In this document: one piece after another, positions 1-7,886 of the stretch | Layout of the letters: each line of letters begins with the position of its first letter | Position numbering within the stretch: position 1 is the stretch's first letter | DNA from: Lichenicola sp964242425 | GTDB taxonomy: Bacteria; Pseudomonadota; Alphaproteobacteria; Acetobacterales; Acetobacteraceae | Assembly: GCA_964242425.1 (NCBI GenBank) | Contig: CAXTCK010000030.1 | Location: forward strand, 1 to 26,217 | Direction: 5' to 3' | DNA length: 26,217 bases | Notes under the pieces: generated by a model | The model's database searches: none | What the model was told of the DNA's origin: nothing | The model's input: only the letters and a program-made list of their open reading frames with translations | Translations under genes and position numbers: made by a program

Positions 1-109
1 AGACCGGCAGCAGCTGCTTGCTGGCGGCCAGCGTGATCGGATGCAGCCGGGTGCCTGAGCCGCCTGCCAGCAGGATGCCCTTCATGCCGGTTTCTGCTCG
101 GGCGGTCAT
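1..109 (-). CDS. rfbA: Glucose-1-phosphate thymidylyltransferase, N-terminal fragment (cut by window edge)
   Basis: Only the first 36 codons or so lie in the window. From the ATG at 85 the product begins MKGILLAGGSGTRLHP and continues to KQLLPV. This is the nucleotide-binding start of RfbA/RmlA, which joins glucose-1-phosphate and dTTP to make dTDP-glucose, the substrate of the neighbouring RfbB. Two starts are possible. The ATG at 109 overlaps the rfbB stop as ATGA, which suggests translational coupling. The ATG at 85 gives the more usual N-terminus. Neither has a strong Shine-Dalgarno sequence, and I chose 109 because of the ATGA junction. The family is clear from the GGSGTRL signature. Confidence 0.9.
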   Translation of the reverse strand, partial: MTARAETGMKGILLAGGSGTRLHPITLAASKQLLPV

Positions 110-1161
110 GCTGCGGTTCCCAAACGTTGTCCGGTGTAGCGGCCCGACCGGATCGCCTCCCACCATTCCTGGTGATCCAGGTACCACTGCACGGTGCGCC
201 GGATACCGGTCTCGAAGTCGTGCTGCGCCTTCCAGTCGAGCGCCTGCTCGGCATGGCTGGCGTCGATCTCGTAGCGCCAGTCGTGGCCCGGCCGGTCCGA
301 CACGTAGCGGATCAGCCGCTCGCGCGGCCCGGCCGGATCCGGACGCAGCTCGTCCAGGGTGCGACAGATCGCCTGCACCACCTGAAGGTTGGAGCGCGGT
401 TGGCGGGCACCGATCGCGTAGGTCTCGCCAGGCTCGCCGATCTCAACCGCCCGCACCAGCGCGGCGGCGTGATCCTCGACAAACAACCAGTCGCGCACGT
501 TGGAGCCGTCGCCATAGACCGGCAGCTCGCGGCCTTCGATGGCGTTGATCGTCACCAGCGGGATCAGCTTCTCGGGAAAGTGCCAGAAGCCGTAGTTGTT
601 GGTGGTGTTGGTGACGAAGGCAGGCAGGCCATAGGTATGGTACCATGCCCGCACCAGATGGTCCGACGCTGCCTTGCTGGCAGAATACGGGCTACGTGGG
701 TCATACGGTGTGGCTTCGGTGAACGGCGGATCGTCGACATCCAACGCGCCGAACACTTCATCGGTCGAGATGTGGTGGAAGCGGAACGCGGTCTTTGCCG
801 CGCCTTCGAGACCTGACCAGTAGCCGCGCGCCGCTTCCAGCAGCGAGAAGGTGCCGACCACGTTGGTCTGGATGAACACCGCCGGCCCGTCGATCGAGCG
901 GTCGACGTGGCTTTCCGCCGCCAGGTGCATCACCGCATCCGGTCGATGCTGGGCGAACACCGCCTGCATCGCCGGAAGGTCAGCCACGTCCGCCTTTACC
1001 AGCGTGTGCCGCGGATCGCCCAGCGCCTCCTCCAGTGCGTCCTCGGATGCGGCATAGGTCATCCTGTCGATGTTCACGACAGAATGCATGGTGGACCGGA
1101 TCAGGTGCCTGACGACCGCGGAGCCGATGAAGCCGCAACCGCCAGTGAGGAGAATCCGCAT
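106..1161 (-). CDS. rfbB: dTDP-glucose 4,6-dehydratase
   Basis: RfbB/RmlB (351 aa, a normal length) converts dTDP-glucose to dTDP-4-keto-6-deoxyglucose, the second step toward dTDP-L-rhamnose and related O-antigen sugars. It is a cytosolic extended short-chain dehydrogenase. The N-terminal NAD-binding motif is TGGCGFIG (residues 6-13). The catalytic STDE is at 132-135, with Asp134 and Glu135. The YxxxK pair is Tyr159/Lys163 in YSASK. The family block NNYG...FPEKLIPL follows, although FW replaces the usual PY in its middle. Its stop overlaps the rfbA start, so the two form an operon reading out of the window. The next gene upstream is divergent, leaving about 200 bp for two promoters. Confidence 0.95.
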   Translation of the reverse strand: MRILLTGGCGFIGSAVVRHLIRSTMHSVVNIDRMTYAASEDALEEALGDPRHTLVKADVADLPAMQAVFAQHRPDAVMHLAAESHVDRSIDGPAVFIQTNVVGTFSLLEAARGYWSGLEGAAKTAFRFHHISTDEVFGALDVDDPPFTEATPYDPRSPYSASKAASDHLVRAWYHTYGLPAFVTNTTNNYGFWHFPEKLIPLVTINAIEGRELPVYGDGSNVRDWLFVEDHAAALVRAVEIGEPGETYAIGARQPRSNLQVVQAICRTLDELRPDPAGPRERLIRYVSDRPGHDWRYEIDASHAEQALDWKAQHDFETGIRRTVQWYLDHQEWWEAIRSGRYTGQRLGTAA

Positions 1162-1359
1162 TCAGGAAATCCAGTGCCAGGCGAGGTGGTGGTTGGTGGG
1201 TCCAGATTGGCAGCGCAACGGCCGACAGGCAACCACTACAACCCCAGGACGTGCGGATGAAGGCCCCTCCACAACCGGATGATCCGTCAGCTTCGCCTCG
1301 TCGACCACCGCGGTTATCGTGGCGCCAACCGCAGCAAGCGGACGAGGAAGGGAACAACG

Positions 1360-3582
1360 GTGTTTGCCGAGAACCTGAACACCCGGCTTCTGGCAGCACT
1401 CGAGCGCCCGGACCTGCGCGTGGTGGCCGACCGCCAGCAGATCGTGTTCGACGCCACCCTCGACGGCGCGTTCCGGGCCGATCCGGAGGGACAGGTCGTG
1501 CTGGGCGCCGCCTGCCTGGGCGATGAACGCGTCTGCGCCTTCCACATCCGCCATGCGCTCGAGCTGTCCATGCTTCTGGACGCCGCTACCCGTTTGGCGG
1601 TGGACGAAGGCGGAGTAGCCGCCGTGGACCTGCCGATCCTGGCCGGCCTGTGCGCAGCCCGCGTCGCCGCCCGCTTCTGGCTGCTGGACGCAACGCCAGC
1701 CAGCAACGAGGCGCCGCCCGATCCGGTTTTCTGGCTCGATGCAATGGCCGGAGCATCGATACCAGACGCCGACACGCTGAGCGTGGTGTGGGCAAGGATT
1801 CGTCATCTTCAAGGCTCCACCTACCGGCTGCTGCGCGCTGAACAAACGGGCCAGGACGACAGCATCGTGCCGGACGGCGTGATGCAGGCATTGGCTGCCT
1901 GTTGGAGCCGGCTTGGCCCGGCGGAAACGCTTATGGCCACAGGAGGCGATGCCAGGCTCGCGATCGACCCGCGGACCGGGCTCAACCATTACGGGTGCAG
2001 TCACCGGCCGCGTCCCTGGGCGATCACCTTCGCGTCCTCGACCGCCTCGTCCCTGTCCGAGCGGGGATTCGCAGGTGCCGAGGCGGCACGCAAGCGGCTG
2101 ACCATCGCCGCACTTGCCGGCCAGCTTTCCGAGGTGCTCTGCCGGGAAGCCGAGCAGGTACGAAGTGCGATCGGCAGCCATTACGGGCTGGCCGGCTCAT
2201 CGGGCATCGTGCTGATGGCTTCCGGCACCGACAGCGAGATGGCGGCCCTGGCCGTCTGCTGCCTGCCGGATGCGTCGATGGCATCGACCCAGCGGCCGGT
2301 CAGCAACGTGCTGCTGGCACCTGAGGAAACCGGGGCGGGAGTGCCGCTGGCATCGGCAGGACGACACTTCGCTTCCGACACCGCGCGCGGGCGAGCGGTG
2401 GACAAAGGCGAGCGGATTGCAGGATTTCCCGCCGACACGCGGGTGCTGTCCGTTCCGATCCGCGACGGTGCCGGTCGCCTGCTTCCGCCTGCGGACGTCG
2501 ATGCCGCATGCATCAGGCTGGTCGAGACCGAGGCGGAAACGGGACGGACGGTGCTGCTGCACCGGCTCGACCTGTCCAAGACCGGCCTGCTGGCACCAAG
2601 CCTGGACTGCTTGGAGATCCTGCAGGCGCGCCTGGGCGCGCGGCTGGAGGTGGTAGTCGATGCGTGCCAGGCGCGTCTCGACCATCACCGCGTGCAGGAT
2701 TACATCGTTCGCGGCTGGATGGTGATGATCACCGGCTCGAAGTTCTTCACCGGGCCGCCATTCTGCGGCGCGCTGTTGTTGCCCGCTCGGCTGGCCACTC
2801 GCCTGCACGGACCAGGATCGCTACCCGAAGGCCTAGCCGACTACGGCGGCAACGCCGACTGGCCGCCCGGTGCCGTTGCCCTCAATGCCGCTACCCCCAT
2901 CGCCGACGACATGGTCAACTTCGGCATGCTGCTGCGCTGGCAGGCTGCCCTGGCAGAGATGGCCGCTTTCGCCCTGGTGCCGGGACCGTTGGCGTTGGAA
3001 CGGACAACCGCCTTCATCGCTGGCGTGGAGGAGGCAATTGCAGCCAGTCCCCATGTCGCTGCGGTCGAGGTTCCGGCGCCGCTGCGTCCAGCGCCAATGC
3101 CCGCCGGCCCAGCCTGCTGGGACCAGTTGCAGACCATACGCAGTTTCCTCGTGTTGGCGCCGGATGCGGACGGCAAGCCTCGACCGCTGGACATGGCGCG
3201 AGCACGGCTGGTCTACCGGTGGCTCAACGCCGACGTGTCACGGGCGCTGCCGGACGCGGCCGCCGATGCCGACCGGATGCTGGCTCGATTGCTCTGCCAC
3301 ATCGGCCAGCCTGCACCAGTGGCGGACAGCCGGCTCGTTGGCGTCATGGCTGGTGCGCTGCGCATCTCGGTAGGCGCGCGGCTCCTGTCTGGTGAGCCGT
3401 CGCATGAAGGGTTGGCGGCCCCGGTGCGCATGGCACGCGAGATCGCCGATGTTCGCCGGATCCTGGACAAGATCGATCTTCTGCTTCGCCACTGGCCGGC
3501 ATTGGCCGTGATAGATCCGGAGCCACGCTTTGCATCCGACATGCCGCTGCCGCGCCGTGCGGATCCAGGTCTCAATATCTAA
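1360..3582 (+). CDS. Uncharacterised PLP-dependent (fold type I) aminotransferase-like protein
   Basis: This 740-residue protein has a fold-type-I PLP core behind an N-terminal extension of roughly 200 residues that I do not recognise. Numbering is from the GTG at 1360. A phosphate-binding-type loop SGTDSE is at 288-293. A cofactor-ring aspartate lies in VVDACQ (Asp434). The probable Schiff-base lysine is in TGSKFFTGPPF (Lys461), resembling the class V/cysteine-desulfurase pattern. A conserved-looking HYGCSHRPRPWAITF block (about 210-224) precedes the core. I chose the GTG because AGGAAGGGA ends 6 bases before it; an upstream in-frame ATG at 1279 has no such site and adds 27 basic residues. 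The substrate is unknown. It lies between divergent rfbB and a histidine phosphatase 111 bp downstream. No function can be assigned beyond probable PLP binding. Confidence 0.75.
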   Translation: MFAENLNTRLLAALERPDLRVVADRQQIVFDATLDGAFRADPEGQVVLGAACLGDERVCAFHIRHALELSMLLDAATRLAVDEGGVAAVDLPILAGLCAARVAARFWLLDATPASNEAPPDPVFWLDAMAGASIPDADTLSVVWARIRHLQGSTYRLLRAEQTGQDDSIVPDGVMQALAACWSRLGPAETLMATGGDARLAIDPRTGLNHYGCSHRPRPWAITFASSTASSLSERGFAGAEAARKRLTIAALAGQLSEVLCREAEQVRSAIGSHYGLAGSSGIVLMASGTDSEMAALAVCCLPDASMASTQRPVSNVLLAPEETGAGVPLASAGRHFASDTARGRAVDKGERIAGFPADTRVLSVPIRDGAGRLLPPADVDAACIRLVETEAETGRTVLLHRLDLSKTGLLAPSLDCLEILQARLGARLEVVVDACQARLDHHRVQDYIVRGWMVMITGSKFFTGPPFCGALLLPARLATRLHGPGSLPEGLADYGGNADWPPGAVALNAATPIADDMVNFGMLLRWQAALAEMAAFALVPGPLALERTTAFIAGVEEAIAASPHVAAVEVPAPLRPAPMPAGPACWDQLQTIRSFLVLAPDADGKPRPLDMARARLVYRWLNADVSRALPDAAADADRMLARLLCHIGQPAPVADSRLVGVMAGALRISVGARLLSGEPSHEGLAAPVRMAREIADVRRILDKIDLLLRHWPALAVIDPEPRFASDMPLPRRADPGLNI

Positions 3583-3693
3583 CGCCTTTCTGCCGGTTTG
3601 CGAGGCTGGACTGGCGCTGCCCTTCTGTTGCCACCACAAGCTAGCTAATAACGGATCCTTGATCTTCTTCTCCAGCTCCGGATCCAGCCTCTC

Positions 3694-4356
3694 ATGACCC
3701 AGCGCACAGCCTTCCTGGACATCCCCGTGCTGGCACCGGGGATGACGCGCTTCTGGCTGATCCGGCACGCCCTGGTGGAGCAGAACGCCCGATCCAGGCT
3801 TTACGGCTCGCTCGACGTGCCCCTTTGCCCTGAAAGCCTGGTGTCCCAGGTGCCGATGTATGAGTCGCTGGCAGCCCGTCTGCCGCGGGAGGCGGTCTGG
3901 ATCGTCACGCCGTTGTCGCGTACGCAGCATACGGCACGTGCGATCCAGCAGGCAGGATATCCGGAAACGTCGTGGGAGATCGAGCCGGCGCTGATCGAAC
4001 AGTCGATGGGCGATCACCACGGCCTTCGGCATCACGAGCTGCCGGAACGACTGTCGATGACGCCACACCCGTTCTGGCCGATGGCAGCGTCGGAGGTGCC
4101 TCCCAACGGCGAAAGCATGGAGCAGGTTTGCACCCGGGTGGCCGAAGCGATGGACCGGCTCGCTGACCAGCATGACGGCCGCGACATCGTTGCCGTCAGC
4201 CATGGCGGGACGATACGGGCAGCGGTGGCTCATGCACTCGGGGTCGATGCCGATACGTCGCTCAGACTGTCTGTGCAGAACTTGTCACTGACGATCCTGG
4301 AGCGGCACAACGACACCTGGCGCGTGGTGACGCTGAACGAGATTCCAGGCGTTTGA
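3694..4356 (+). CDS. Histidine phosphatase family protein
   Basis: A 220-residue cytosolic member of the branch-1 histidine phosphatase (phosphoglycerate-mutase-like) family. The catalytic set is complete. The phosphorylated histidine is in LIRHALVEQN (Arg24-His25, RHA instead of the usual RHG). The second arginine is in PLSRTQHTA (Arg76), the acid is probably Glu102 in LIEQSMGDH, and the second histidine is in VSHGGTIR (His170). Relatives include CobC/alpha-ribazole phosphatase and GpmB-type enzymes, and the sequence does not decide the substrate. It follows the PLP-fold protein on the same strand after 111 bp, so co-transcription is possible but not shown. No clear Shine-Dalgarno precedes the ATG, and the N-terminus could begin later at Met17. 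Confidence 0.88.
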   Translation: MTQRTAFLDIPVLAPGMTRFWLIRHALVEQNARSRLYGSLDVPLCPESLVSQVPMYESLAARLPREAVWIVTPLSRTQHTARAIQQAGYPETSWEIEPALIEQSMGDHHGLRHHELPERLSMTPHPFWPMAASEVPPNGESMEQVCTRVAEAMDRLADQHDGRDIVAVSHGGTIRAAVAHALGVDADTSLRLSVQNLSLTILERHNDTWRVVTLNEIPGV

Positions 4357-4375
4357 AGGACTGTAAAGCAAGCAG

Positions 4376-5281
4376 CTACCGCGCCATCAGCACCGGCAGT
4401 ATTGCCCTTCCGATCACGTGGCGGGTCACGCCACCCAGGATCAGCTGGCGCAGCCGCGAGTGCGAGTAGGCGCCCATCGCCAGCAGGTCGGCACCGAACG
4501 CACCGGCAGCGGCGAGCAACCCGGCTCCGACCTCGCCGCCAACGGGCGTGAATGAGGCAACAGTCGCAACGATCCCATGTCCAGCCAGATATGACACCAG
4601 TTCCGCCGCCGCCGGACCCCGACGTTGATAGGCCTCGGAATGCAGCACCTGCACGGCCTCGGCATGATGCAGCCAGCCCATTACCGAAACCACTGCGGAT
4701 GCGCTTTCGGCAGTCCCGTTCCAGGCGATGCAGATCCGGCGGCCGATGGCCTGTGGTATCTGCTTCGGCGCGATGATCACCGGCCGGCCGCTGTCGAACA
4801 GCACTGCATGCAAGGCCTCCGACGAGGAAATGGCTTCCTCGACGTCGGGATGAGGAACGATGATAAGGTCCGACAGGCGGGCCATGTGCGCCACCAGTTC
4901 ATGCTCCCGGCCGACGCGAGCCCGAAAATTCACGCTGGCCGACCGTTCCGGCCCGAGTCCGCCGGCCGGCAGGGAGTCGTGCAAGGTGACCGGATCGCCG
5001 GGATTGGTCATGGCGTCCTGCTCAAGCGCTGCCTCGAACTGCGCGTGGATGTCGATCAGGCGACGCCTGGCCTCGCGTTCGGCAGCGCTCATCATCTCCT
5101 CGACCATCGCTCCGGACAGGCCTTCTCCCGCGAGCGGCGTCACCTCGCGGCTGTCGGCGCCGACATGCAGCACCTGAAGGTGCGTCTTGAACCGGCGTGC
5201 CAAGCGCAGACCCAGAACCAGCGCAGCCGCATCGGTCGAGGTGCCGTTCAACGGCAGCAGGATGGCAGCGATGTCGCTCAT
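4376..5281 (-). CDS. Universal stress protein, tandem two-domain
   Basis: A 301-residue UspA-superfamily protein with two Usp domains. The first starts at IAAILLPLNGT near the N-terminus. The second starts at RRICIAWNGT (about 181-190). The C-terminal half carries the ATP-binding-type run GAYSHSRLRQLILGGVTRHV (about 270-289), a variant of the G-2x-G-9x-G-S/T motif in which the second Gly is Ser. Such proteins act in stress survival, and no partner can be inferred here. I chose the ATG at 5281 because a CTGGAGG sequence sits about 8 bases before it; the GTG at 5287 is too close to that site. It converges with the histidine phosphatase (20 bp between stops) and follows pdxH on the same strand after 25 bp. 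Confidence 0.9.
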   Translation of the reverse strand: MSDIAAILLPLNGTSTDAAALVLGLRLARRFKTHLQVLHVGADSREVTPLAGEGLSGAMVEEMMSAAEREARRRLIDIHAQFEAALEQDAMTNPGDPVTLHDSLPAGGLGPERSASVNFRARVGREHELVAHMARLSDLIIVPHPDVEEAISSSEALHAVLFDSGRPVIIAPKQIPQAIGRRICIAWNGTAESASAVVSVMGWLHHAEAVQVLHSEAYQRRGPAAAELVSYLAGHGIVATVASFTPVGGEVGAGLLAAAGAFGADLLAMGAYSHSRLRQLILGGVTRHVIGRAILPVLMAR

Positions 5282-5306
5282 GCGCACGGCCTCCAGGGGA
5301 TCCAGG

Positions 5307-5909
5307 TCAGGGATAAAGCCGTGTCGCCTGCCATCCGTTTCCAGCCTGGCGACGGTATGTCATCCGGTCGTGTAGGCGGTATGGCATGTCCTGCCAGAAC
5401 TCGATCAGTTCGGGCAACACCCGGTAGCCGGACCAGTGCGCCGGGCGCGGCACCTCGTCGCCGGGGTGGCGGGCTTCGGCCTCCGCCAGCCTTTTTTCCA
5501 GCTCGCGGCGATCCGGCAGGGGCCGGGACTGGTCGGACGCGATGGCGCCAAGGCGCGAAATCCTGGCACGGCTGCGGAAGTACGCATCCGCCTCGGCGTC
5601 GCCGACATCCCCGACCGGACCTTCCACGCGCACTTGGCGACGCAGGCTTTTCCAGTGGAACAGGAGCCCGGCACTACGGCTGGCCTCGATCTGGTCGGCC
5701 TTGCGGCTCTGCTTGTTGGTGTAGAAGACGAAGCCCTGCTCGTCGACCTCCTTGAGCAAGACCATGCGCACCGACGGCTTGCCATCGCGACCCGTCGTTG
5801 CCACCGCCATCGCGTTCGGATCGTTCGGCTCGTGTCGTGCCGCCTCGTCCAGCCACTGTCGGAACAGGGCGATCGGATCAGACACGACGTCCAGCGCCGC
5901 TTCCGGCAT
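5307..5909 (-). CDS. pdxH: Pyridoxamine 5'-phosphate oxidase
   Basis: PdxH (200 aa) is the FMN enzyme that oxidises pyridoxine or pyridoxamine 5'-phosphate to PLP, the last step of vitamin B6 synthesis and salvage. The family pattern runs through the protein: RMVLLKEVD followed by FYTNKQSRKADQI (FMN and substrate contacts), LLFHWKSLRRQVRVEG, then ASDQSRPL, and the C-terminus ends with RLHDRMTYRR and the typical RLYP. I took the ATG at 5909 because GGGAGGAAA lies just before it; the frame stays open far upstream but without family similarity. It reads divergently from fabI and is followed by the universal stress protein. Its product is the cofactor presumed for the PLP-fold protein at 1360, although they are not in one transcript. 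Confidence 0.95.
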   Translation of the reverse strand: MPEAALDVVSDPIALFRQWLDEAARHEPNDPNAMAVATTGRDGKPSVRMVLLKEVDEQGFVFYTNKQSRKADQIEASRSAGLLFHWKSLRRQVRVEGPVGDVGDAEADAYFRSRARISRLGAIASDQSRPLPDRRELEKRLAEAEARHPGDEVPRPAHWSGYRVLPELIEFWQDMPYRLHDRMTYRRQAGNGWQATRLYP

Positions 5910-6108
5910 GACTTTCCTCCCATGACGCCGGCCAAGGAGGCGGCGTCGGGTAGGGGGTGCCATGGATTTCACGCCAGCGCCAAGAGGAGCCTTTTGCCGG
6001 ACCTTGTCGCGCCTTGACTGGTGTGCGACCACCAAGGCCGTCGCCGCTGCCGGTATGATGGAAGCTGCGCGCCCTGCTTTCTCCTCCCCACTTGAGATCG
6101 AGATCACC

Positions 6109-6948
6109 ATGACCGAAGGTAGCACGGGCCTTCCTCCCCGCGGCACCCTGATGCAGGGCAAGCGCGGCCTGATCATGGGCGTTGCCAACAACCGGTCGAT
6201 CGCATGGGGCATCGCGTCAGCCTGTGCGGCGCAAGGAGCAGAACTTGCATTCACCTTCCAGGGGGAGGCACTGGAGAAGCGGGTCCGGCCGCTGGCCGAG
6301 GGAGTTGGCTCAAAGATCGTCCTGCCCTGTGACGTGTCGGACGACGCGGCCATGGATGAAACCTTCAACCAGATCAAGGCTGCCTGGGGCGGGCTCGACT
6401 TCCTGGTCCACGCGATCGGCTGGGCCGACAAGCAGTACCTGCGCGGCCGCTACGTTGACACCCCGCGAGACGCGTTCCTGCAGGCATTGGACATCTCGTG
6501 CTATTCCTTCACCGCCGTGGCGCGGCGCGCCAGCATGCTGATGCGGTCCGGCGGCTCCTTGCTGACGCTGACCTATCTCGGTGCCGAGCGGGTGATGCCG
6601 CATTACAACGTAATGGGCATAGCCAAGGCGGCGCTGGAAGCGTCCGTGCGATACATGGCCGCCGACCTTGGCAGCGACGGTATCCGCGTCAACGCAATCT
6701 CGGCCGGTCCGATCAAGACATTGGCAGCGAGCGGCATCGGTGACTTCAGCTACATCCTCAAGTGGAACCAGCTGAACGCGCCGCTCGAGCGCAACGTCAC
6801 CACGGAGGATGTCGGAGGCGCCGGTCTCTATCTGCTGTCCGACCTGTCCAGCGGCGTCACTGGCGAAGTACATCACGTCGACAGCGGCTATCACCTCGTC
6901 GGCATGAAGAACCCGACCGCTCCCGACATCTCCACCGTCAAGGACTGA
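6109..6948 (+). CDS. fabI: Enoyl-[acyl-carrier-protein] reductase (NADH), FabI
   Basis: FabI (279 aa from the ATG at 6109) reduces trans-2-enoyl-ACP in the last step of each cycle of type II fatty acid synthesis. The dinucleotide-binding motif is GVANNRSIAWGIA (residues 24-36). The catalytic pair is Tyr156 in LTYLG and Tyr166 with Lys173 in YNVMGIAK, the Y-x6-K spacing that separates FabI from ordinary short-chain dehydrogenases. GPIKTLAASGI near the C-terminal third is also typical. An upstream ATG at 5962 is in frame, but the added 49 residues do not look like FabI and run into the pdxH upstream region. The RBS is weak. The gene stands alone between pdxH (divergent) and the lipid A cluster. 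Confidence 0.95.
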   Translation: MTEGSTGLPPRGTLMQGKRGLIMGVANNRSIAWGIASACAAQGAELAFTFQGEALEKRVRPLAEGVGSKIVLPCDVSDDAAMDETFNQIKAAWGGLDFLVHAIGWADKQYLRGRYVDTPRDAFLQALDISCYSFTAVARRASMLMRSGGSLLTLTYLGAERVMPHYNVMGIAKAALEASVRYMAADLGSDGIRVNAISAGPIKTLAASGIGDFSYILKWNQLNAPLERNVTTEDVGGAGLYLLSDLSSGVTGEVHHVDSGYHLVGMKNPTAPDISTVKD

Positions 6949-7150
6949 ATGCCGGTTTGCAGGCCGTGATGCACAACCCCGTCGGCTGCCTGCTCCACAT
7001 CGCTGATCTTGGGAAGAACAACTGGTTCCGGCCAGGCCTCATCGTCTTCCACCTCACCGTCATACCGGTTCGTGTGCTGGCAGGTCATCCGCCGTATCAC
7101 CAAAGTGCCATTGTCGGCTGATCCGGGTTTTGAGCTCCCGTTACCGAAAT

Positions 7151-7166
7151 TGTTTCACGTGAAACA
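7151..7166. promoter_or_regulatory. parS centromere site (ParB binding), perfect consensus
   Basis: The 16 bases TGTTTCACGTGAAACA form a perfect palindrome identical to the universal chromosomal parS consensus bound by ParB/Spo0J. It sits 18 bases before the ATG of the DUF374 gene, at the end of a 236-base intergenic stretch after fabI that otherwise shows no gene or terminator. In other bacteria such sites cluster in the origin-proximal part of the chromosome, so this window probably lies there. That placement is inference, since no parA/parB or clear oriC is in view. A role as local operator cannot be excluded, but the exact match makes parS by far the likeliest reading. Confidence 0.88.
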
Positions 7167-7184
7167 TTCACCGCATGGTTGCTC

Positions 7185-7886
7185 ATGCTGAAGCGTGTGC
7201 AGCATAGCCTGTGGATCAGGCGCTGCGTTGGCCGCCTGATCGGGATCTACCTCCGCTTTGCCTTACGCAGCACACGCTGGACCATCGACGCACCGGCATC
7301 ATCCTGGCCGTTCATGCTGGGCATCGACGGCAGGACGGCGATCATCGCGTTCTGGCATGAGTTCCTGCCGCTTGTTCCGGCGTTGTGGTGGCGCGCCCAG
7401 ATGACCAATCCGTCGCTGATGATGACGGTGTTGATCAGCCGGCACCGCGATGGCCGGATGATCACCGAGATCGTGCAGCGATGGGGGGTGCATACGGTTG
7501 CGGGATCCTCCAACCGTGCCGGAACCGCAGCCGGCCGGGACAAGGGGGGGGCTATTGCCCTGCGCAACCTGCTGTTCCTGCTACGTACCGGAAGCCTGGT
7601 CGCCATCACCCCGGATGGTCCGCGTGGACCGCGGCGAGTGCTGCAACCCGGCGTAGCGCGACTGGCGGCATTATCACGCGCTCCGGTAATTGCGGCAGCT
7701 GCATCCTGTCATCCAGCCCATCGTCTTGGCACCTGGGACCGGATGATCCTGCCGCTACCGTTTGGACGCGGGCGGATAGTTTGTTCCGCTCCGATACCGG
7801 TTGCGTCTCATGGCTGGCGTGATGCGATACCCGTGATCACGTCCGCTCTGGACGACGTCGCTCGTGAAGCCGGAGCCAGCGCGTGA
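7185..7886 (+). CDS. DUF374-type lysophospholipid acyltransferase family protein
   Basis: A 233-residue protein of the DUF374 branch of the LPLAT/acyltransferase superfamily, commonly found beside waaA and lpxK in alphaproteobacteria. Supporting motifs are IIAFWHEFLPL (the acyltransferase-type histidine block), SRHRDGRMITEIVQRWG, the block VAITPDGPRGPRR, and GVARLAALSRAPVIAAA. It probably modifies lipid A or a related envelope lipid at the inner membrane; the acyl donor and acceptor are unknown. The ATG at 7185 is preferred over a TTG at 7179, and neither has a clear Shine-Dalgarno. Its stop overlaps the waaA GTG (GTGA), so translation is coupled. A run of eight G at 7544-7551, read as GGG GGG within Lys-Gly-Gly-Ala, is a slippage-prone tract. 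Confidence 0.88.
   Translation: MLKRVQHSLWIRRCVGRLIGIYLRFALRSTRWTIDAPASSWPFMLGIDGRTAIIAFWHEFLPLVPALWWRAQMTNPSLMMTVLISRHRDGRMITEIVQRWGVHTVAGSSNRAGTAAGRDKGGAIALRNLLFLLRTGSLVAITPDGPRGPRRVLQPGVARLAALSRAPVIAAAASCHPAHRLGTWDRMILPLPFGRGRIVCSAPIPVASHGWRDAIPVITSALDDVAREAGASA

Noticed and set aside
1279..1359. Upstream ATG start for the PLP-fold protein
   Set aside because: It lacks a ribosome-binding site and adds an Arg-rich tail; the GTG at 1360 has a strong AGGAAGGGA at proper spacing.
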